From Chlamydia trachomatis A/HAR-13 (GTDB taxonomy: Bacteria; Chlamydiota; Chlamydiia; Chlamydiales; Chlamydiaceae): a DNA stretch of 64,000 nt. The position numbers were made by a program, and so were the translations under genes. Below are positions 38,554 to 48,627 of this stretch, piece by piece. The notes beneath the pieces are model-generated. The model made no database searches. It was not told the origin of the DNA and worked only from the letters and a program-made list of their open reading frames with translations. Location: contig NC_007429.1 of the NCBI RefSeq assembly GCF_000012125.1, forward strand, positions 62,001 through 126,000, written 5' to 3'. Within the stretch, counting starts at the first letter, position 1, and the number at the start of each line of letters is the position of its first letter.

Positions 38554-38701
38554 GACTTTCCTATATTCACTGGCCGCTATCTCTCGACAGGGCAACTGTA
38601 ACAAAAAGAAACTATGTTAGACCTTTTTTAATATATCGGGAAGAAGTTTTCGTGAAAAAGTGGCAGAAAATGTGTTTCAAAATAAAAGTACTCAAGGAAA
38701 C

Positions 38702-40285
38702 CTAAAATAGAGCCTCAAGTAAAGAATTTAGCTTAGAATGAGAGGATAAATCTTCAATAGAAGGCTTAACTCGATACACCCAATTATTTTTTGAAATAGT
38801 TCCTGGCAGATTGATTCTTTCGTAGCGAGGAGTTTTTGATATCAAATCCGGGAACAGAGCCAGATAGTCATTAATAAGATTGATGCGAAAAATAGAAGAG
38901 GTTTTGTGAGAGAGTTTCAGGATTTCGGTATGATTGTGAAGAGATAGGGTGGAAGAATAGGGGAGTCCTAAAAACTGAGCAAATAGTTTGGATTCCTGAG
39001 GAGATTCTTTCCACCATGAGGCTAATGTAGAGGAATCATGAGTAGAGAGGCTTGTGACGGATAGAGGGTCGTATTGATCGAAAGGGGTATAGGCTCCATT
39101 CCCTTCCCAGTTTCGTTCCCAACGAGGAATTCTAGTGCCGCATACGGCAAAAGACTCGAGCATACGTTTCACATCGGAAGGGATCGTTCCCAGATCTTCT
39201 CCTATAGGTAGCATAGATGAACTGGTCAAGAGGTGAGATAAGATATCTTGCCCTTGAGCTAGATAGTTTTTCGGATCATGAGGTTCAAAGCGTCCGCATC
39301 CAGACTCATCCCATACCCAAAATCGAAAGAGACCGACGACATGATCAAGACGGTATAAAGAGTAAAAATTCTCCGCATAACGTAAGCGCTCCTTCCACCA
39401 GAGGTAGTTATCTTGTTGCAAAGTTTTCATATTATAAATGGGGAGATGCCAGTTCTGACCTTCCGCATTATACAGGTCAGGAGGAGCACCTACAGATTCT
39501 GAAGAGGAAAAGTAATGCCTATAAAACCAGACATCGCAGCTATCTTTACTGATTAGAATAGGGATATCCCCTTTGATGAGACAGCTTTTGCAATTGGCAT
39601 GCTCCCGCACTTGTGTCATCTGTTGGAAGCACAAATACTGTAGATAAGAGTGAAATTGTATATCTTCCGCAAAAGTACGTTCATGCTCGGTAATCTGGGA
39701 GAGATCTGTGTAGGTGGTTGGCCAATGATTAATAGGAAGGTTATCCAAATGTTCTCGGATAGAGCGAAAGAGAGCGTAGGGATGTAACCAATATTTTTCC
39801 TGTTCACAGAAGGCATAAAAATCAGGATGATCAGTGAGTTTTTTCTGTTTACACACGCGGTAGTACTCTTGAAAAAAATCTCTCTTCATAGAGCGAACTT
39901 TTTCATAATGTACTTGAGGAAGTTGAGAGAGTTGCTGCATTTCTCGTATGCGTGTTTCCGCAGCTGGCACTTCTTCTTTATAGGGGAGCGCAGAGATAGA
40001 AAGGTGAAGAGGATTGAGTGCTATCGAAGAAATGCTATTGTAAGGACTCGAACAGGACCCTGTATCGTTAATCGGAAGAATTTGAAGGATTTGAAAACCA
40101 CACGAGATACACCAATCGATCATAGGAATCAGGTCAAGAAATTCACCTATCCCACAACTTTCTTGAGTATGGAGAGAAAATAACGGTACACATACGCCAT
40201 GCTTAGGAGAAGTATCTATCTGATTCCAAATCTTTCGAATGGAAGATTGCTGGATGATACGTCGGGATTGGGATAATGATGGCAT
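38702..40285 (-). CDS. malQ: 4-alpha-glucanotransferase (amylomaltase)
   Basis: GH77 enzyme of 527 residues that transfers glucan chains during glycogen turnover in chlamydiae. Blocks: CVPLFSLHTQESCGIGEF, YRLDHVVGLFRFWVW (nucleophile Asp), PIGEDLGTIPSDV (acid/base Glu) and SLSTHDSSTLASWW. Begins three bases after the scc1 stop, so it appears to be the last gene of the T3S transcript cdsU-cdsV-copN-scc1-malQ, an unusual metabolic partner. Confidence 0.94.
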   Translation of the reverse strand: MPSLSQSRRIIQQSSIRKIWNQIDTSPKHGVCVPLFSLHTQESCGIGEFLDLIPMIDWCISCGFQILQILPINDTGSCSSPYNSISSIALNPLHLSISALPYKEEVPAAETRIREMQQLSQLPQVHYEKVRSMKRDFFQEYYRVCKQKKLTDHPDFYAFCEQEKYWLHPYALFRSIREHLDNLPINHWPTTYTDLSQITEHERTFAEDIQFHSYLQYLCFQQMTQVREHANCKSCLIKGDIPILISKDSCDVWFYRHYFSSSESVGAPPDLYNAEGQNWHLPIYNMKTLQQDNYLWWKERLRYAENFYSLYRLDHVVGLFRFWVWDESGCGRFEPHDPKNYLAQGQDILSHLLTSSSMLPIGEDLGTIPSDVKRMLESFAVCGTRIPRWERNWEGNGAYTPFDQYDPLSVTSLSTHDSSTLASWWKESPQESKLFAQFLGLPYSSTLSLHNHTEILKLSHKTSSIFRINLINDYLALFPDLISKTPRYERINLPGTISKNNWVYRVKPSIEDLSSHSKLNSLLEALF

Positions 40286-40288
40286 AAT

Positions 40289-40729
40289 TTACAGGTGATA
40301 CATACCTAGAGCATGTAAATCTGGAAGTTCTCCTTTTGAGATAGATTGCATCCAGATATTGGCATGCTGCGAAAAAAGAACTAAGTAACGGGCGAGCTTT
40401 TCTCCATTTAGATAGGTCATGTTAAGTCGATCACAGAGATAGAGTTGGTTAGAGATTTCACCGTATCCTAGAGTGCCTTTAATATTAGATTGCGGAGATC
40501 CATTGATAGACAAAGCAGCTTTGAAAATTTTTTGTCTAAAGGTATTCTCTGGAAGTTTTCCAAGCATGACTCCAGCAACTAAAAATCCTGAATTACCATC
40601 CTCTTCAATTTGTACAGCAACATTGTTGTATCCAAAGCGAACTATACAGGCATTATTGGAATCAGGAGTAAGAGGGCTGTTGATTTGAGTCCCTAATTCA
40701 GTAAGGAGTTGTTCAAATTGATTTTGCAT
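40289..40729 (-). CDS. scc1: Type III secretion chaperone Scc1 (SycE family)
   Basis: 146-residue acidic chaperone with the Tir/SycE fold pattern: N-terminal helix MQNQFEQLLTELGTQ, beta-strand region VRFGYNNVAVQIEEDG and GKLPENTFRQKIFKAALS. It lies 37 bases downstream of copN. In Chlamydia, Scc1 and Scc4 together bind CopN. Confidence 0.9.
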   Translation of the reverse strand: MQNQFEQLLTELGTQINSPLTPDSNNACIVRFGYNNVAVQIEEDGNSGFLVAGVMLGKLPENTFRQKIFKAALSINGSPQSNIKGTLGYGEISNQLYLCDRLNMTYLNGEKLARYLVLFSQHANIWMQSISKGELPDLHALGMYHL

Positions 40730-40766
40730 AAAGGAAGCACGCTCTTTTTATTACAGTTTTTACAAG

Positions 40767-42032
40767 TTAGGGTGGTGGAGGCTGTGTTGAGGTAGGTGAC
40801 GTTGGAATCTCAGATTGAGGTACTGGAGCATGAGGAGGCGTACTAGAGAAGGAAGATCGTGGGAAGTCACCTGGTTTAGGATAATCCTCATTATCCGCAT
40901 TTATCGCATCTAGCGTATTTGTGATAACCGATGCCAGCTGCTGTTTTTTTTCAGCTCCAGAGAATATTCTAGGCGAACAGCCATTAAGAGCGCGGAAGAA
41001 TAAGTTTAAAACTTCAGTTTGAGGACCAGTATCTGGGCCTACCAGTTCACTTAATGCCTTTTGAGCTTTGGAAGAGGAAGGGAATTTATCTTCTACTAAT
41101 TGTAAGAAGGTTTTAGTTAAATTTCCTGTCGTTAAGGATGGAATAGGGGCATGTCCTTCATGCTTTAAGCTATTTTCCAAGTTCCCAATATTTCTATCAA
41201 AAAAGCTATCTACAGAGTGTAAGGCTTGGAGATTGCTTAGTTCCGTCATATATACTTGCAATTTTGCAGGAGGAATGGAAGGGCCCTCCGATTTTAAATC
41301 TGCTACCATGCCATTTACTAGAAACTCCATAACAGCGGTTTTCTCTGATGGCGAGTAAGAAGCAAGCATTTGACGTAAATTATCACAATTAGAGGGGGAT
41401 GAGGTTACTTGGAGATATAAGGAGCGAAGCGATGAAGGAGATGTATTTGCTCTGGAAGCAAAGGTTTCTGAAGCTAACAGAACATTGCGTCCTCCAACAA
41501 TCGCCTGAGGATTCTGGCTCATCAGTTGATGCTTTGCCTGAATGAGAGCGGACTTAAGTTTCCTATCAGAGGGAGCTGTTTGAATTAGATAATCAAGAGC
41601 TAGATCCTTTATTGTGGGATCAGAAAATTTACTTGTGAGCGCATCGAGAATTTCTCCAGGAGAAGAATCATCATCGAACGAATTTTTCAATCCTCGAAAA
41701 TCTTCTCCGGAGACTTCGGAAAGATCTTCTGTGAAACGATCTTCAAGAGGAGTATCGCCTTTTTCCTCTGTGCTCTCGGATTTCTTTTCTGCTTTATCCG
41801 CTGTTGGTTTGCGACGAGCTTCTAATGATTCAAACTTCTCTTCTTTTTTTTTGATTCGGGTTGCAGCTGCAGGATTTATGAGATCCTCACATCCTTTGAG
41901 CATACTTGCCTCAGAAGCTTCCTGAGAGCCGATAACCTCTTGTGCATCTTGAGTAGCTGCAGCAGCTTGTGCTCGCGCAACGTCTACTGTTTGGGTGCTG
42001 CCTAGCCCTCCAGCTCCTCCTGATGCAGTCAT
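40767..42032 (-). CDS. copN: Type III secretion gatekeeper/effector CopN
   Basis: 421-residue member of the YopN/TyeA family that plugs the export channel before contact and, once secreted, binds tubulin in host cells (reported for Chlamydia CopN). Ser/Ala/Gly-rich secretion signal, charged stretch (RIKKKEEKFESLEARRK), helical gatekeeper region and a Pro-rich C-terminal tail (PPHAPVPQSEIPTSPTSTQP). GAGGTGAGAAG precedes the ATG, 17 bases after cdsV. Confidence 0.93.
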   Translation of the reverse strand: MTASGGAGGLGSTQTVDVARAQAAAATQDAQEVIGSQEASEASMLKGCEDLINPAAATRIKKKEEKFESLEARRKPTADKAEKKSESTEEKGDTPLEDRFTEDLSEVSGEDFRGLKNSFDDDSSPGEILDALTSKFSDPTIKDLALDYLIQTAPSDRKLKSALIQAKHQLMSQNPQAIVGGRNVLLASETFASRANTSPSSLRSLYLQVTSSPSNCDNLRQMLASYSPSEKTAVMEFLVNGMVADLKSEGPSIPPAKLQVYMTELSNLQALHSVDSFFDRNIGNLENSLKHEGHAPIPSLTTGNLTKTFLQLVEDKFPSSSKAQKALSELVGPDTGPQTEVLNLFFRALNGCSPRIFSGAEKKQQLASVITNTLDAINADNEDYPKPGDFPRSSFSSTPPHAPVPQSEIPTSPTSTQPPPP

Positions 42033-42049
42033 CTCTTCTCACCTCACGG

Positions 42050-44176
42050 TTAGAAAATTTGAATTCTTCCCAAAGGCTGGATTCTAATTTCAGGTAAAAC
42101 TTCTTGGTAAGAAATCACAGCGATATCAGGGAATTCTGTCTCTATCAATTTCCGTACATAGCGTCTGACATCAATTGCTGTCAACAGCACAGGAGGCTGT
42201 CCTCCAGGAGGTGTAGGAGTAATAGTCATCCGCATAGATTTTAAGATGAGGTTTACAGAATCTGGATCTAAAGCCAAATAAGATCCTGCAGAAGTTTGTT
42301 TGATTGCTCCGCGGATCATCTCTTCAATTTCAGGATCGAGCAGATATACAGAAATAGCGGATTGCCCTTGAGAGAACTTGAAGCTGATATAGAGTTTCAA
42401 GGAAGAGCGCACATATTCAGTAAGTAATACTGTATCTTTTTCCGTCTGTGCCCATTCGCTCAAAGATTCCAAAATAGTTCGTAAATCCTTAATGGATATT
42501 TGTTCTTGAACTAAACGCTTAAAGATTTCTGTAAGCTTCTGTAGAGGAATAAGACGGGTAACCTCTTTAACAAGATCAGGGAAGGAACGTTCCATAAATT
42601 CAATCATAGAGCGTACTTCCTGAATGCCTAAGAACTCTTGAGAATTTCTATGGAAGAAGTAGGACAAGTGAAGAATAATCACTTCCAAAGGAGACCAGTA
42701 TTTAATCGCAGCTTTCTCTAAGATAGTGAGAGCATCTGTACTAACCCAAGTGGAAGGCAATCCTGCAGCATTTTTGTAAGTAATAAAAGGTAAGTTATAC
42801 CGAGATAAGTTTTCTTCTACTTCATTTGTTAACACATGATTTGGTGGAATTTTTCCGCGAACGTAGGGAACCTCATTCAGCAGAATCATATAGTCATTAC
42901 CTTCCAAGGAAGGGGAGTCTGTACGTACATGGATTCCTGGATAACGAATTCCAATATCCTGATAGAGAGCCTGACGCATTTTAGGAATCATATCATCCAC
43001 AAAACTTTGCCCCGATTTGGTTCGTTGTTGGATGAGTTTAGAAAGATCTTTTCCAAGTTCAAGAATTACAGGAAGAGTCAGAGCATAATCATCAGAATTT
43101 TCTCCTGAAGCCGCAGCTCCATCAGCGGCACCTACTGTAGTAGTAGAGCTGGCTCCGCCTTTTTTCCCTGGAGAGTTTTTCTTAGTGATTAACAGAATAC
43201 CTAATACTGCAAAGAGAACGGCCATTAAAGCAAATGACCATAAAGGGAAACCTTTGAAGAATCCGATTCCTAAGGTTGCGCCTGCGGATAGGAGAAGTGC
43301 CCGAGGTTCTTTAACCAACTGGCTAGAAATTTCCTTACCAAGGTTAGTGTCTTTATCACTAGATACTCGAGTGGTTACGATACCAGCTGTTAAAGAGATT
43401 AACAGAGAGGGGATTTGAGAAACTAACCCGTCACCGATCGTAATCAACGTGTAGATGTGCGCGGCTTGAGCCATCGTCATGCCCTTCATGGTCACTCCGA
43501 TGACTAATCCTCCTACGATGTTAATCAAGGAGATAACAATCCCTGCGATCACGTCTCCCTTAATGAACTTCATGGCTCCGTCCATAGCTCCATAAAGTTC
43601 ACTTTCTTTCTGAATCTGAGATCGCTTATCACGAGCTTGTGTCGCATCAATCATTCCTGCTCGTAGGTCGGCATCGATGGCCATCTGTTTACCAGGCATG
43701 GCATCTAATCGGAATCGAGCAGCTACCTCAGCGACCCTCTCCGCACCTTTTGTTACCACGATAAACTGAATGATGGTGATGATTAGGAAGATAATAAATC
43801 CAACGACATAGTTTCCTCCAACGACGAAGTCTCCGAAGGCTTGGATCACGTGACCAGCATAAGCATGAAGGAGAATTTGTCGGGAGGAAGAAATGTTAAT
43901 CCCCAATCGGAACATTGTGGTGATTAAGAGTAAGGAGGGGAAAACAGAAAGTTGTAATGCGCTGGGAATATACAAGGCAACCATCAGCAGGAACACAGAG
44001 ATCGCCAAGTTAATGGTGATCATAAAGTCCACCATAGCTGGAGGCAATGGCAAAATGATCATCAAGACCACGCCTAACATCCACATGGCGAGGATCAGGT
44101 CACTGGACTTGTTTATCATATTCAGGGCCGCATCTCCCCCGAATGTTCTACTGACAAAGTTGAGTAGCTTGTTCAT
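42050..44176 (-). CDS. cdsV: Type III secretion export gate protein CdsV (LcrD family)
   Basis: FHIPEP family, 708 residues. Membrane half (residues about 1-330) with FRLGINISSSRQILL, VTKGAERVAEVAARFRLDAMPGKQMAIDADLRAG and IGDGLVSQIPSLLISLTAGIVTTRV; soluble half from about 375 that would form the nonameric export ring. The start overlaps the cdsU stop by one base. Closely related to flhA at 7.8 kb but canonical in length. Confidence 0.95.
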   Translation of the reverse strand: MNKLLNFVSRTFGGDAALNMINKSSDLILAMWMLGVVLMIILPLPPAMVDFMITINLAISVFLLMVALYIPSALQLSVFPSLLLITTMFRLGINISSSRQILLHAYAGHVIQAFGDFVVGGNYVVGFIIFLIITIIQFIVVTKGAERVAEVAARFRLDAMPGKQMAIDADLRAGMIDATQARDKRSQIQKESELYGAMDGAMKFIKGDVIAGIVISLINIVGGLVIGVTMKGMTMAQAAHIYTLITIGDGLVSQIPSLLISLTAGIVTTRVSSDKDTNLGKEISSQLVKEPRALLLSAGATLGIGFFKGFPLWSFALMAVLFAVLGILLITKKNSPGKKGGASSTTTVGAADGAAASGENSDDYALTLPVILELGKDLSKLIQQRTKSGQSFVDDMIPKMRQALYQDIGIRYPGIHVRTDSPSLEGNDYMILLNEVPYVRGKIPPNHVLTNEVEENLSRYNLPFITYKNAAGLPSTWVSTDALTILEKAAIKYWSPLEVIILHLSYFFHRNSQEFLGIQEVRSMIEFMERSFPDLVKEVTRLIPLQKLTEIFKRLVQEQISIKDLRTILESLSEWAQTEKDTVLLTEYVRSSLKLYISFKFSQGQSAISVYLLDPEIEEMIRGAIKQTSAGSYLALDPDSVNLILKSMRMTITPTPPGGQPPVLLTAIDVRRYVRKLIETEFPDIAVISYQEVLPEIRIQPLGRIQIF

Positions 44177-45258
44177 TACAGATTATCGAATTGGTTAATG
44201 TTTTTATTCTCAAGGTTTTGCGCATTAAGAGAAGTGATGTAGAGAAGGATTTCCCCAACAGCTTCATATGTGGTCTCTGGAATAAACTTCAACTCTTTTC
44301 CTTCATCTAGCAGCTGGTGTGCTAAGGGAACATTCCGCATGATAGGAACTCCATATTTCTCAGCTTCCGCAATAATCCTTTTTGCTCTTAAGTTTACCCC
44401 CATAGCTATGATCCATGGAGCTTTGTATTTTTCAGGCATGTAGCCAATCGCTACAGCGATGTCTTTAGGGTTAGATACAACGGCGCTAGCATGCTTGATT
44501 TGAGAGGACGTATCCTCGTAAGCGATCTCTTGAGCAATTTGACGTCGTCGCCCTTTAATTTCAGGGTTTCCTTCTGTATCTTTGAATTCTTGTTTCACCT
44601 CAAATTTTTCCATCTTGAGTTCCTTAGCGAAACTGTGACGCTGATACACGAGGTCTATCACTGCAACCACAAGGAAAAATATGCCAATAGAAGTAACCGC
44701 TTTATATAGAATCTCTTTAAACACTTGAGCTGTAACCAGAGGAGGAATTCCTGCAGTTTCAATAACAAGTTCTACACGATTTTTTAGAACAATGTAGAGG
44801 ATTAAAGCAGCTCCTGAAATCTTAAAAATAGACTTCAGTAACTCAATGAAAGTCTTTACTTTGAATTTTTGTTTCAGGTTGTCAATGGGATTGAATTTCT
44901 TTAAATCCGGTTTGAAAACTTCTGTAGAGAAGGTAGGACCAACAATTAAGAATCCTATCAACAATCCTACGAATCCCACCGCTCCTAACAAAGGAAGAGA
45001 GACCGTCAGAATCAGAATAAGGCAATTTTTTAAATAATAGACGGCTAAGTGCGGATCATGATTCTGGGGAGCTGTTTTAAAAATAGATACTAAAAAGCTT
45101 CCTAAGTGTTCAGCAAAAAATGAAGCCAAAGAAAACGTTAAGAACATGGAGACAATGAACGTAATCGCAGAAGGAAAATCTTGAGATTTGGCTACCTGCC
45201 CCTTTTTTCTAGCATCCCGAAGACGCTTGGGGGTCGCCTTTTCTGTTTTTTCGCCCAT
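44176..45258 (-). CDS. cdsU: Type III secretion substrate-specificity switch protein CdsU
   Basis: YscU/FlhB family, 360 residues, four membrane helices in the first 210 residues, then the cytoplasmic domain. At 263-266 (44461-44472) the sequence reads NPKD where homologues carry the self-cleaving NPTH; Asn and Pro are kept, Thr and His are not. The rest of the domain (IAVAIGYMPEKYKAPWIIAMG) is typical. First gene of cdsU-cdsV-copN-scc1-malQ; divergent from ychF across a 256-base gap with no clear promoter. Confidence 0.93.
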   Translation of the reverse strand: MGEKTEKATPKRLRDARKKGQVAKSQDFPSAITFIVSMFLTFSLASFFAEHLGSFLVSIFKTAPQNHDPHLAVYYLKNCLILILTVSLPLLGAVGFVGLLIGFLIVGPTFSTEVFKPDLKKFNPIDNLKQKFKVKTFIELLKSIFKISGAALILYIVLKNRVELVIETAGIPPLVTAQVFKEILYKAVTSIGIFFLVVAVIDLVYQRHSFAKELKMEKFEVKQEFKDTEGNPEIKGRRRQIAQEIAYEDTSSQIKHASAVVSNPKDIAVAIGYMPEKYKAPWIIAMGVNLRAKRIIAEAEKYGVPIMRNVPLAHQLLDEGKELKFIPETTYEAVGEILLYITSLNAQNLENKNINQFDNL

Positions 45259-45514
45259 AGATGGCCAGTTGCTTAAGCGCTATAAGGAATACTTCGCAAG
45301 TTACCGTATATAAATGTTTTTCTCAAGAAAGAAGGTGGCAGATGCTCATCCCATTTATAAACAAAGAGTAAGGGGTTCTTTAGAGAACGGAATATTTTTT
45401 TTAAAGAGCGTTTTTCATGAAGCACTAATCTTGCTTTTTCTTTAGAATTTCTTTTTCCTTAATAATAAAAAGGCTGTGTTAGCCTTAAGAAAAAGCTGTA
45501 CAACTTCTTAGGTA

Positions 45515-46615
45515 ATGAAAATGGGACAAACAGAGTGTGGAATAGTAGGTCTTCCTAATGTAGGGAAATCAGGATTATTTAATGCGTTGACAGGCGCACA
45601 AGTTGCCTCCTGTAATTATCCCTTCTGCACAATAGATCCTAATGTCGGTATTGTGCCTGTTATCGATTCAAGGTTAGAGACCTTAGCACGTATCAGTCAG
45701 AGCCAAAAGATTATCTATGCAGATATGAAGTTTGTAGACATCGCAGGATTAGTAAAAGGAGCAGCTAGCGGTGCTGGCTTAGGGAATCGTTTTTTATCAC
45801 ATATTCGAGAGACTCACGCTATTGCGCATGTTGTTCGTTGCTTCGACAATGATGATATAACCCATGTATCTGGGAAAATTGATCCTGAAGAAGATATAGC
45901 TGTGATTAATCTAGAGCTCGTATTAGCAGACTTTTCTTCTGCCACTAGCGTGCGAGAGAAACTTGGAAAACAGGCTAAAGGGAAAAAAGATATTGGGCAG
46001 TTGCTACCTCTATTAGATCGCGTAGTTGATCATTTAGAATCAGGAAATCCTGTTCGAACCCTCTCGCTTTCTTTAGAGGAAAAAGTTTTATTGAAACCCT
46101 ATCCTTTCCTCACAGGAAAGCCTATGCTCTATATTGCGAATATTGATGAAGACTCTTTAACGGATCTGGATAACCCCTATGTCCAGAAAGTACGGGAGAT
46201 CGCTAAAAGAGAAGAGGCGAATGTAGTTCCTATCTGTGTAAAATTAGAGGAAGAAATTCTATCGCTCCCTCTAGAGGAACGACAAGATTTTTTACATAGC
46301 TTAGGTCTACAAGAGTCTGGATTGAATCGTTTAGTAGCTTCAGCATACCACACTCTTGGGTTAATTTCTTATTTCACTACAGGACCACAAGAGACTCGAG
46401 CTTGGACAATTTCTAAAGGGGCTACAGCGGCAGAGGCTGCAGGGGAAATTCATTCGGATATTCAAAGAGGATTTATTCGCGCTGAAGTTGTAACTATGGA
46501 GGATATTGTTGCTTACGATGGAAGAGCTGGAGCGCGAGAAGCCGGGAAACTACGTGCTGAAGGTAGGGACTATATTGTTCAGGATGGGGATATTATGCTC
46601 TTTTTGCATAATTAA
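45515..46615 (+). CDS. ychF: Ribosome-associated ATPase/GTPase YchF
   Basis: Obg-family protein (366 residues; a second ATG two codons later is possible). P-loop GLPNVGKSG, with Gly where Ser/Thr is usual after GKS; switch region NYPFCTIDPNVGIV, G3 DIAGLVKGAASGAGLGN, and a C-terminal TGS-like domain with FIRAEVV...YDGRAGAREAGKLRAEGRDY. A small hairpin, AAGGCT/AGCCTT (45470-45486), lies in the leader. Confidence 0.94.
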   Translation: MKMGQTECGIVGLPNVGKSGLFNALTGAQVASCNYPFCTIDPNVGIVPVIDSRLETLARISQSQKIIYADMKFVDIAGLVKGAASGAGLGNRFLSHIRETHAIAHVVRCFDNDDITHVSGKIDPEEDIAVINLELVLADFSSATSVREKLGKQAKGKKDIGQLLPLLDRVVDHLESGNPVRTLSLSLEEKVLLKPYPFLTGKPMLYIANIDEDSLTDLDNPYVQKVREIAKREEANVVPICVKLEEEILSLPLEERQDFLHSLGLQESGLNRLVASAYHTLGLISYFTTGPQETRAWTISKGATAAEAAGEIHSDIQRGFIRAEVVTMEDIVAYDGRAGAREAGKLRAEGRDYIVQDGDIMLFLHN

Positions 46616-46623
46616 AGGAGCAT

Positions 46624-47520
46624 TCATCTATTTTTATTGAGACGGGCTTGGCGGATATCTTCTTGAATGGCAAGGACAAGCTCGTCTTTAGAAGAAAAGA
46701 GCTTTTCTTCCCTGAGAAATTGCTCAGGAATCACAGTAATACTCTTATCGTAGAGATCTTCTGAAAAATCAAGGATATGTGCCTCTAGGCATAGTTGGTG
46801 TCTTTGCATTGTGGGCGCCATACCTAAATTCATAACACCTGCATAGCTGAACCCTTCAATAACGATAGTACAAGTATATACCCCTAAAGGAAGTAGAGAA
46901 TGGGTAAGGGGAAGATTGATTGTTGCATATCCAAAAGATGCCCCGATTCCTCGTCCATGAGCAACCTTTCCTGTATAAGAAAAAGGTCTCCCAAGAAACT
47001 TTTCTGCAGAGCACAAATCTTTCTTTCTAAGAAATTGTCGAATTTTTCTGCTAGATACAATAGTGCCTTCAATCTGTAGGGGAGGGACTTCTTCTAGAGA
47101 TATCCCTAAAGAGGCAGCAAAAGGCCTTAACGTTTGTGCTGTTCCTAAACCACCCTTCCCAAGTCTAGAATCGTAACCCAAGACAATTCTTGATGGACGT
47201 AGAGTCTTGTAAATAGACTGGATAAATGGCTCTGCCTCTTGATTAGCTATTTCCTGGTTAAAAGGGAGAACGGCTAGATAATCAATGCCGCAGCCAGCCA
47301 GAAGCTGAACACGCTCCTCAAGAGAGGTAATAGTTTCTGGAGGAGAGTTAGACAAAGTATGCTCAGGATGCTGGCTGAACGTAATTACTCCAGATTTGCT
47401 AGGAAACTTCGTTAAAAAAGAAAGCAAAGCTTGGTGTCCTAAATGACACCCATCGAAAAAACCTATAGTAACAGATTCTACAGGATTAGAGGACGGGAGC
47501 AGGCTGTAGAATAAGTCCAT
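46624..47520 (-). CDS. ribF: Bifunctional riboflavin kinase/FAD synthetase
   Basis: FMN and FAD biosynthesis enzyme, about 298 residues from ATG 47520 (an upstream in-frame start at 47547 gives 307). N-terminal adenylyltransferase motif [15 protein letters not shown] and [14 protein letters not shown]-terminal kinase [24 protein letters not shown]. Overlaps the 3' end of truB by about 35-60 bases depending on the start, so it would be translated by coupling. Last gene of the rpsA-ribF cluster. Confidence 0.93.
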   Translation of the reverse strand: MDLFYSLLPSSNPVESVTIGFFDGCHLGHQALLSFLTKFPSKSGVITFSQHPEHTLSNSPPETITSLEERVQLLAGCGIDYLAVLPFNQEIANQEAEPFIQSIYKTLRPSRIVLGYDSRLGKGGLGTAQTLRPFAASLGISLEEVPPLQIEGTIVSSRKIRQFLRKKDLCSAEKFLGRPFSYTGKVAHGRGIGASFGYATINLPLTHSLLPLGVYTCTIVIEGFSYAGVMNLGMAPTMQRHQLCLEAHILDFSEDLYDKSITVIPEQFLREEKLFSSKDELVLAIQEDIRQARLNKNR

Positions 47521-48212
47521 TTGCATCACGTAAATAAGGAGATACATCGAACCCGGGTTCGTCTAAAAGATTCCCATCAATACACTGATCGATAGAGAAG
47601 CTTCCACTACGTAACCGTCGGAGTTCTTCTAAATAAGCTCCGCATCCCAACATATTGCCTAACTCATGAGCGATACTGCGGATGTATGTTCCTTTGCTGC
47701 ATTGAACTACAAAATGTAGACGAGGGTATTCGTATTTAACCAAACGAAGATTTACCGTTACTGTGGCAAAACGTCGTTCTATAGATAACCCCTGCCTAGC
47801 ATATTCGTATAATGTTTTTTCCTTGTACTTTCTTTGCAGAGAACATAGGAGGGACTTGTTGAATTTCCCCTTGAAAATAGCTTGTGCAAGTCAAGACTTC
47901 GTCCATAGTTGGAACTTTTTTAGATCGCCCAACAATTTTCCCATCGCAATCGTAAGTATCCGTCGTGGTTCCTAAATGCGCTACCGCTGCATACTCTTTG
48001 TCTTCAAACAGCATGATGTCCGATAGTCGGGTGAATTTTCTCCCTATTAGCATAACCATAACGCCTGTAGCAAAAGGATCTAAAGTCCCTGCATGGCCAA
48101 TTTTTTTCACACCTATTAACCTAACAAGAGAACGAATAAGACTAAAAGAAGTTCTCCCTTGTGGTTTGTCTACCAGCAAAACGCCTTCAATAGATTCTGT
48201 CGCAAGTTCCAT
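47486..48212 (-). pseudogene. truB: tRNA pseudouridine(55) synthase, frameshifted
   Basis: The N-terminal part from 48212 carries [12 protein letters not shown] and [16 protein letters not shown] (catalytic Asp), then runs into a stop at 47796 after GKNIIRIC. The next frame continues the family sequence with [15 protein letters not shown] and [15 protein letters not shown] through to 47486. The break lies in GGAAAAAACATTA (A6 = 47815-47820 on the plus strand). Removing one base restores a 241-residue TruB, the normal length. Either a real frameshift, a programmed or slippage site, or a sequencing error at the homopolymer. Confidence 0.85.
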
Positions 48213-48249
48213 AATATTGATAGTGGAGTTCAGAAGGATTGTCTTTTTG

Positions 48250-48621
48250 TTATGGGTTAGTTTTTTTATCTTGTTCCGCTATTTTCAAGAGAAGACTTTC
48301 TATATGGTCTTGAGGAGAGAAAATATCTTCCAAATAGAAATTCAAATCCGGGAAATATTTAAGAACTAAGTCTTTAGAAGCCTGAAAAGCAATAAACCCT
48401 GCCGAAGCTTTTAATGCCGCAAGAGTTTCTTCTTGGGAATTCTCATGCGGCATAATGGATACGTAAACACAAGCCGACTGTAGGTCTCTCGACAAAGATA
48501 CTCGTGTTATTGTGATCCAGCGATTCGAAATCTTTGGGTGCTTCACATCCTTCAAAATGACTTTTGCAATAGCTTCTCGAAGCATTGCATTCACTTTCTT
48601 CATTCTTCTATTTTCAGCCAT
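48250..48621 (-). CDS. rbfA: Ribosome-binding factor A
   Basis: 123-residue KH-like 30S maturation factor ([44 protein letters not shown]). It lies six bases after infB and 37 before truB, in the conserved nusA-infB-rbfA-truB order. Confidence 0.94.
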   Translation of the reverse strand: MAENRRMKKVNAMLREAIAKVILKDVKHPKISNRWITITRVSLSRDLQSACVYVSIMPHENSQEETLAALKASAGFIAFQASKDLVLKYFPDLNFYLEDIFSPQDHIESLLLKIAEQDKKTNP

Positions 48622-48627
48622 ATTAGC

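Noticed and set aside
45470-45486. Terminator before ychF
   Set aside because: A hairpin with a T-tract on the minus strand, but no minus-strand gene ends there; probably incidental A/T-rich structure.
45548-45574. Defective P-loop in YchF (GKSG)
   Set aside because: The position after GKS is variable in this family and all other G motifs are intact; not evidence of inactivation.
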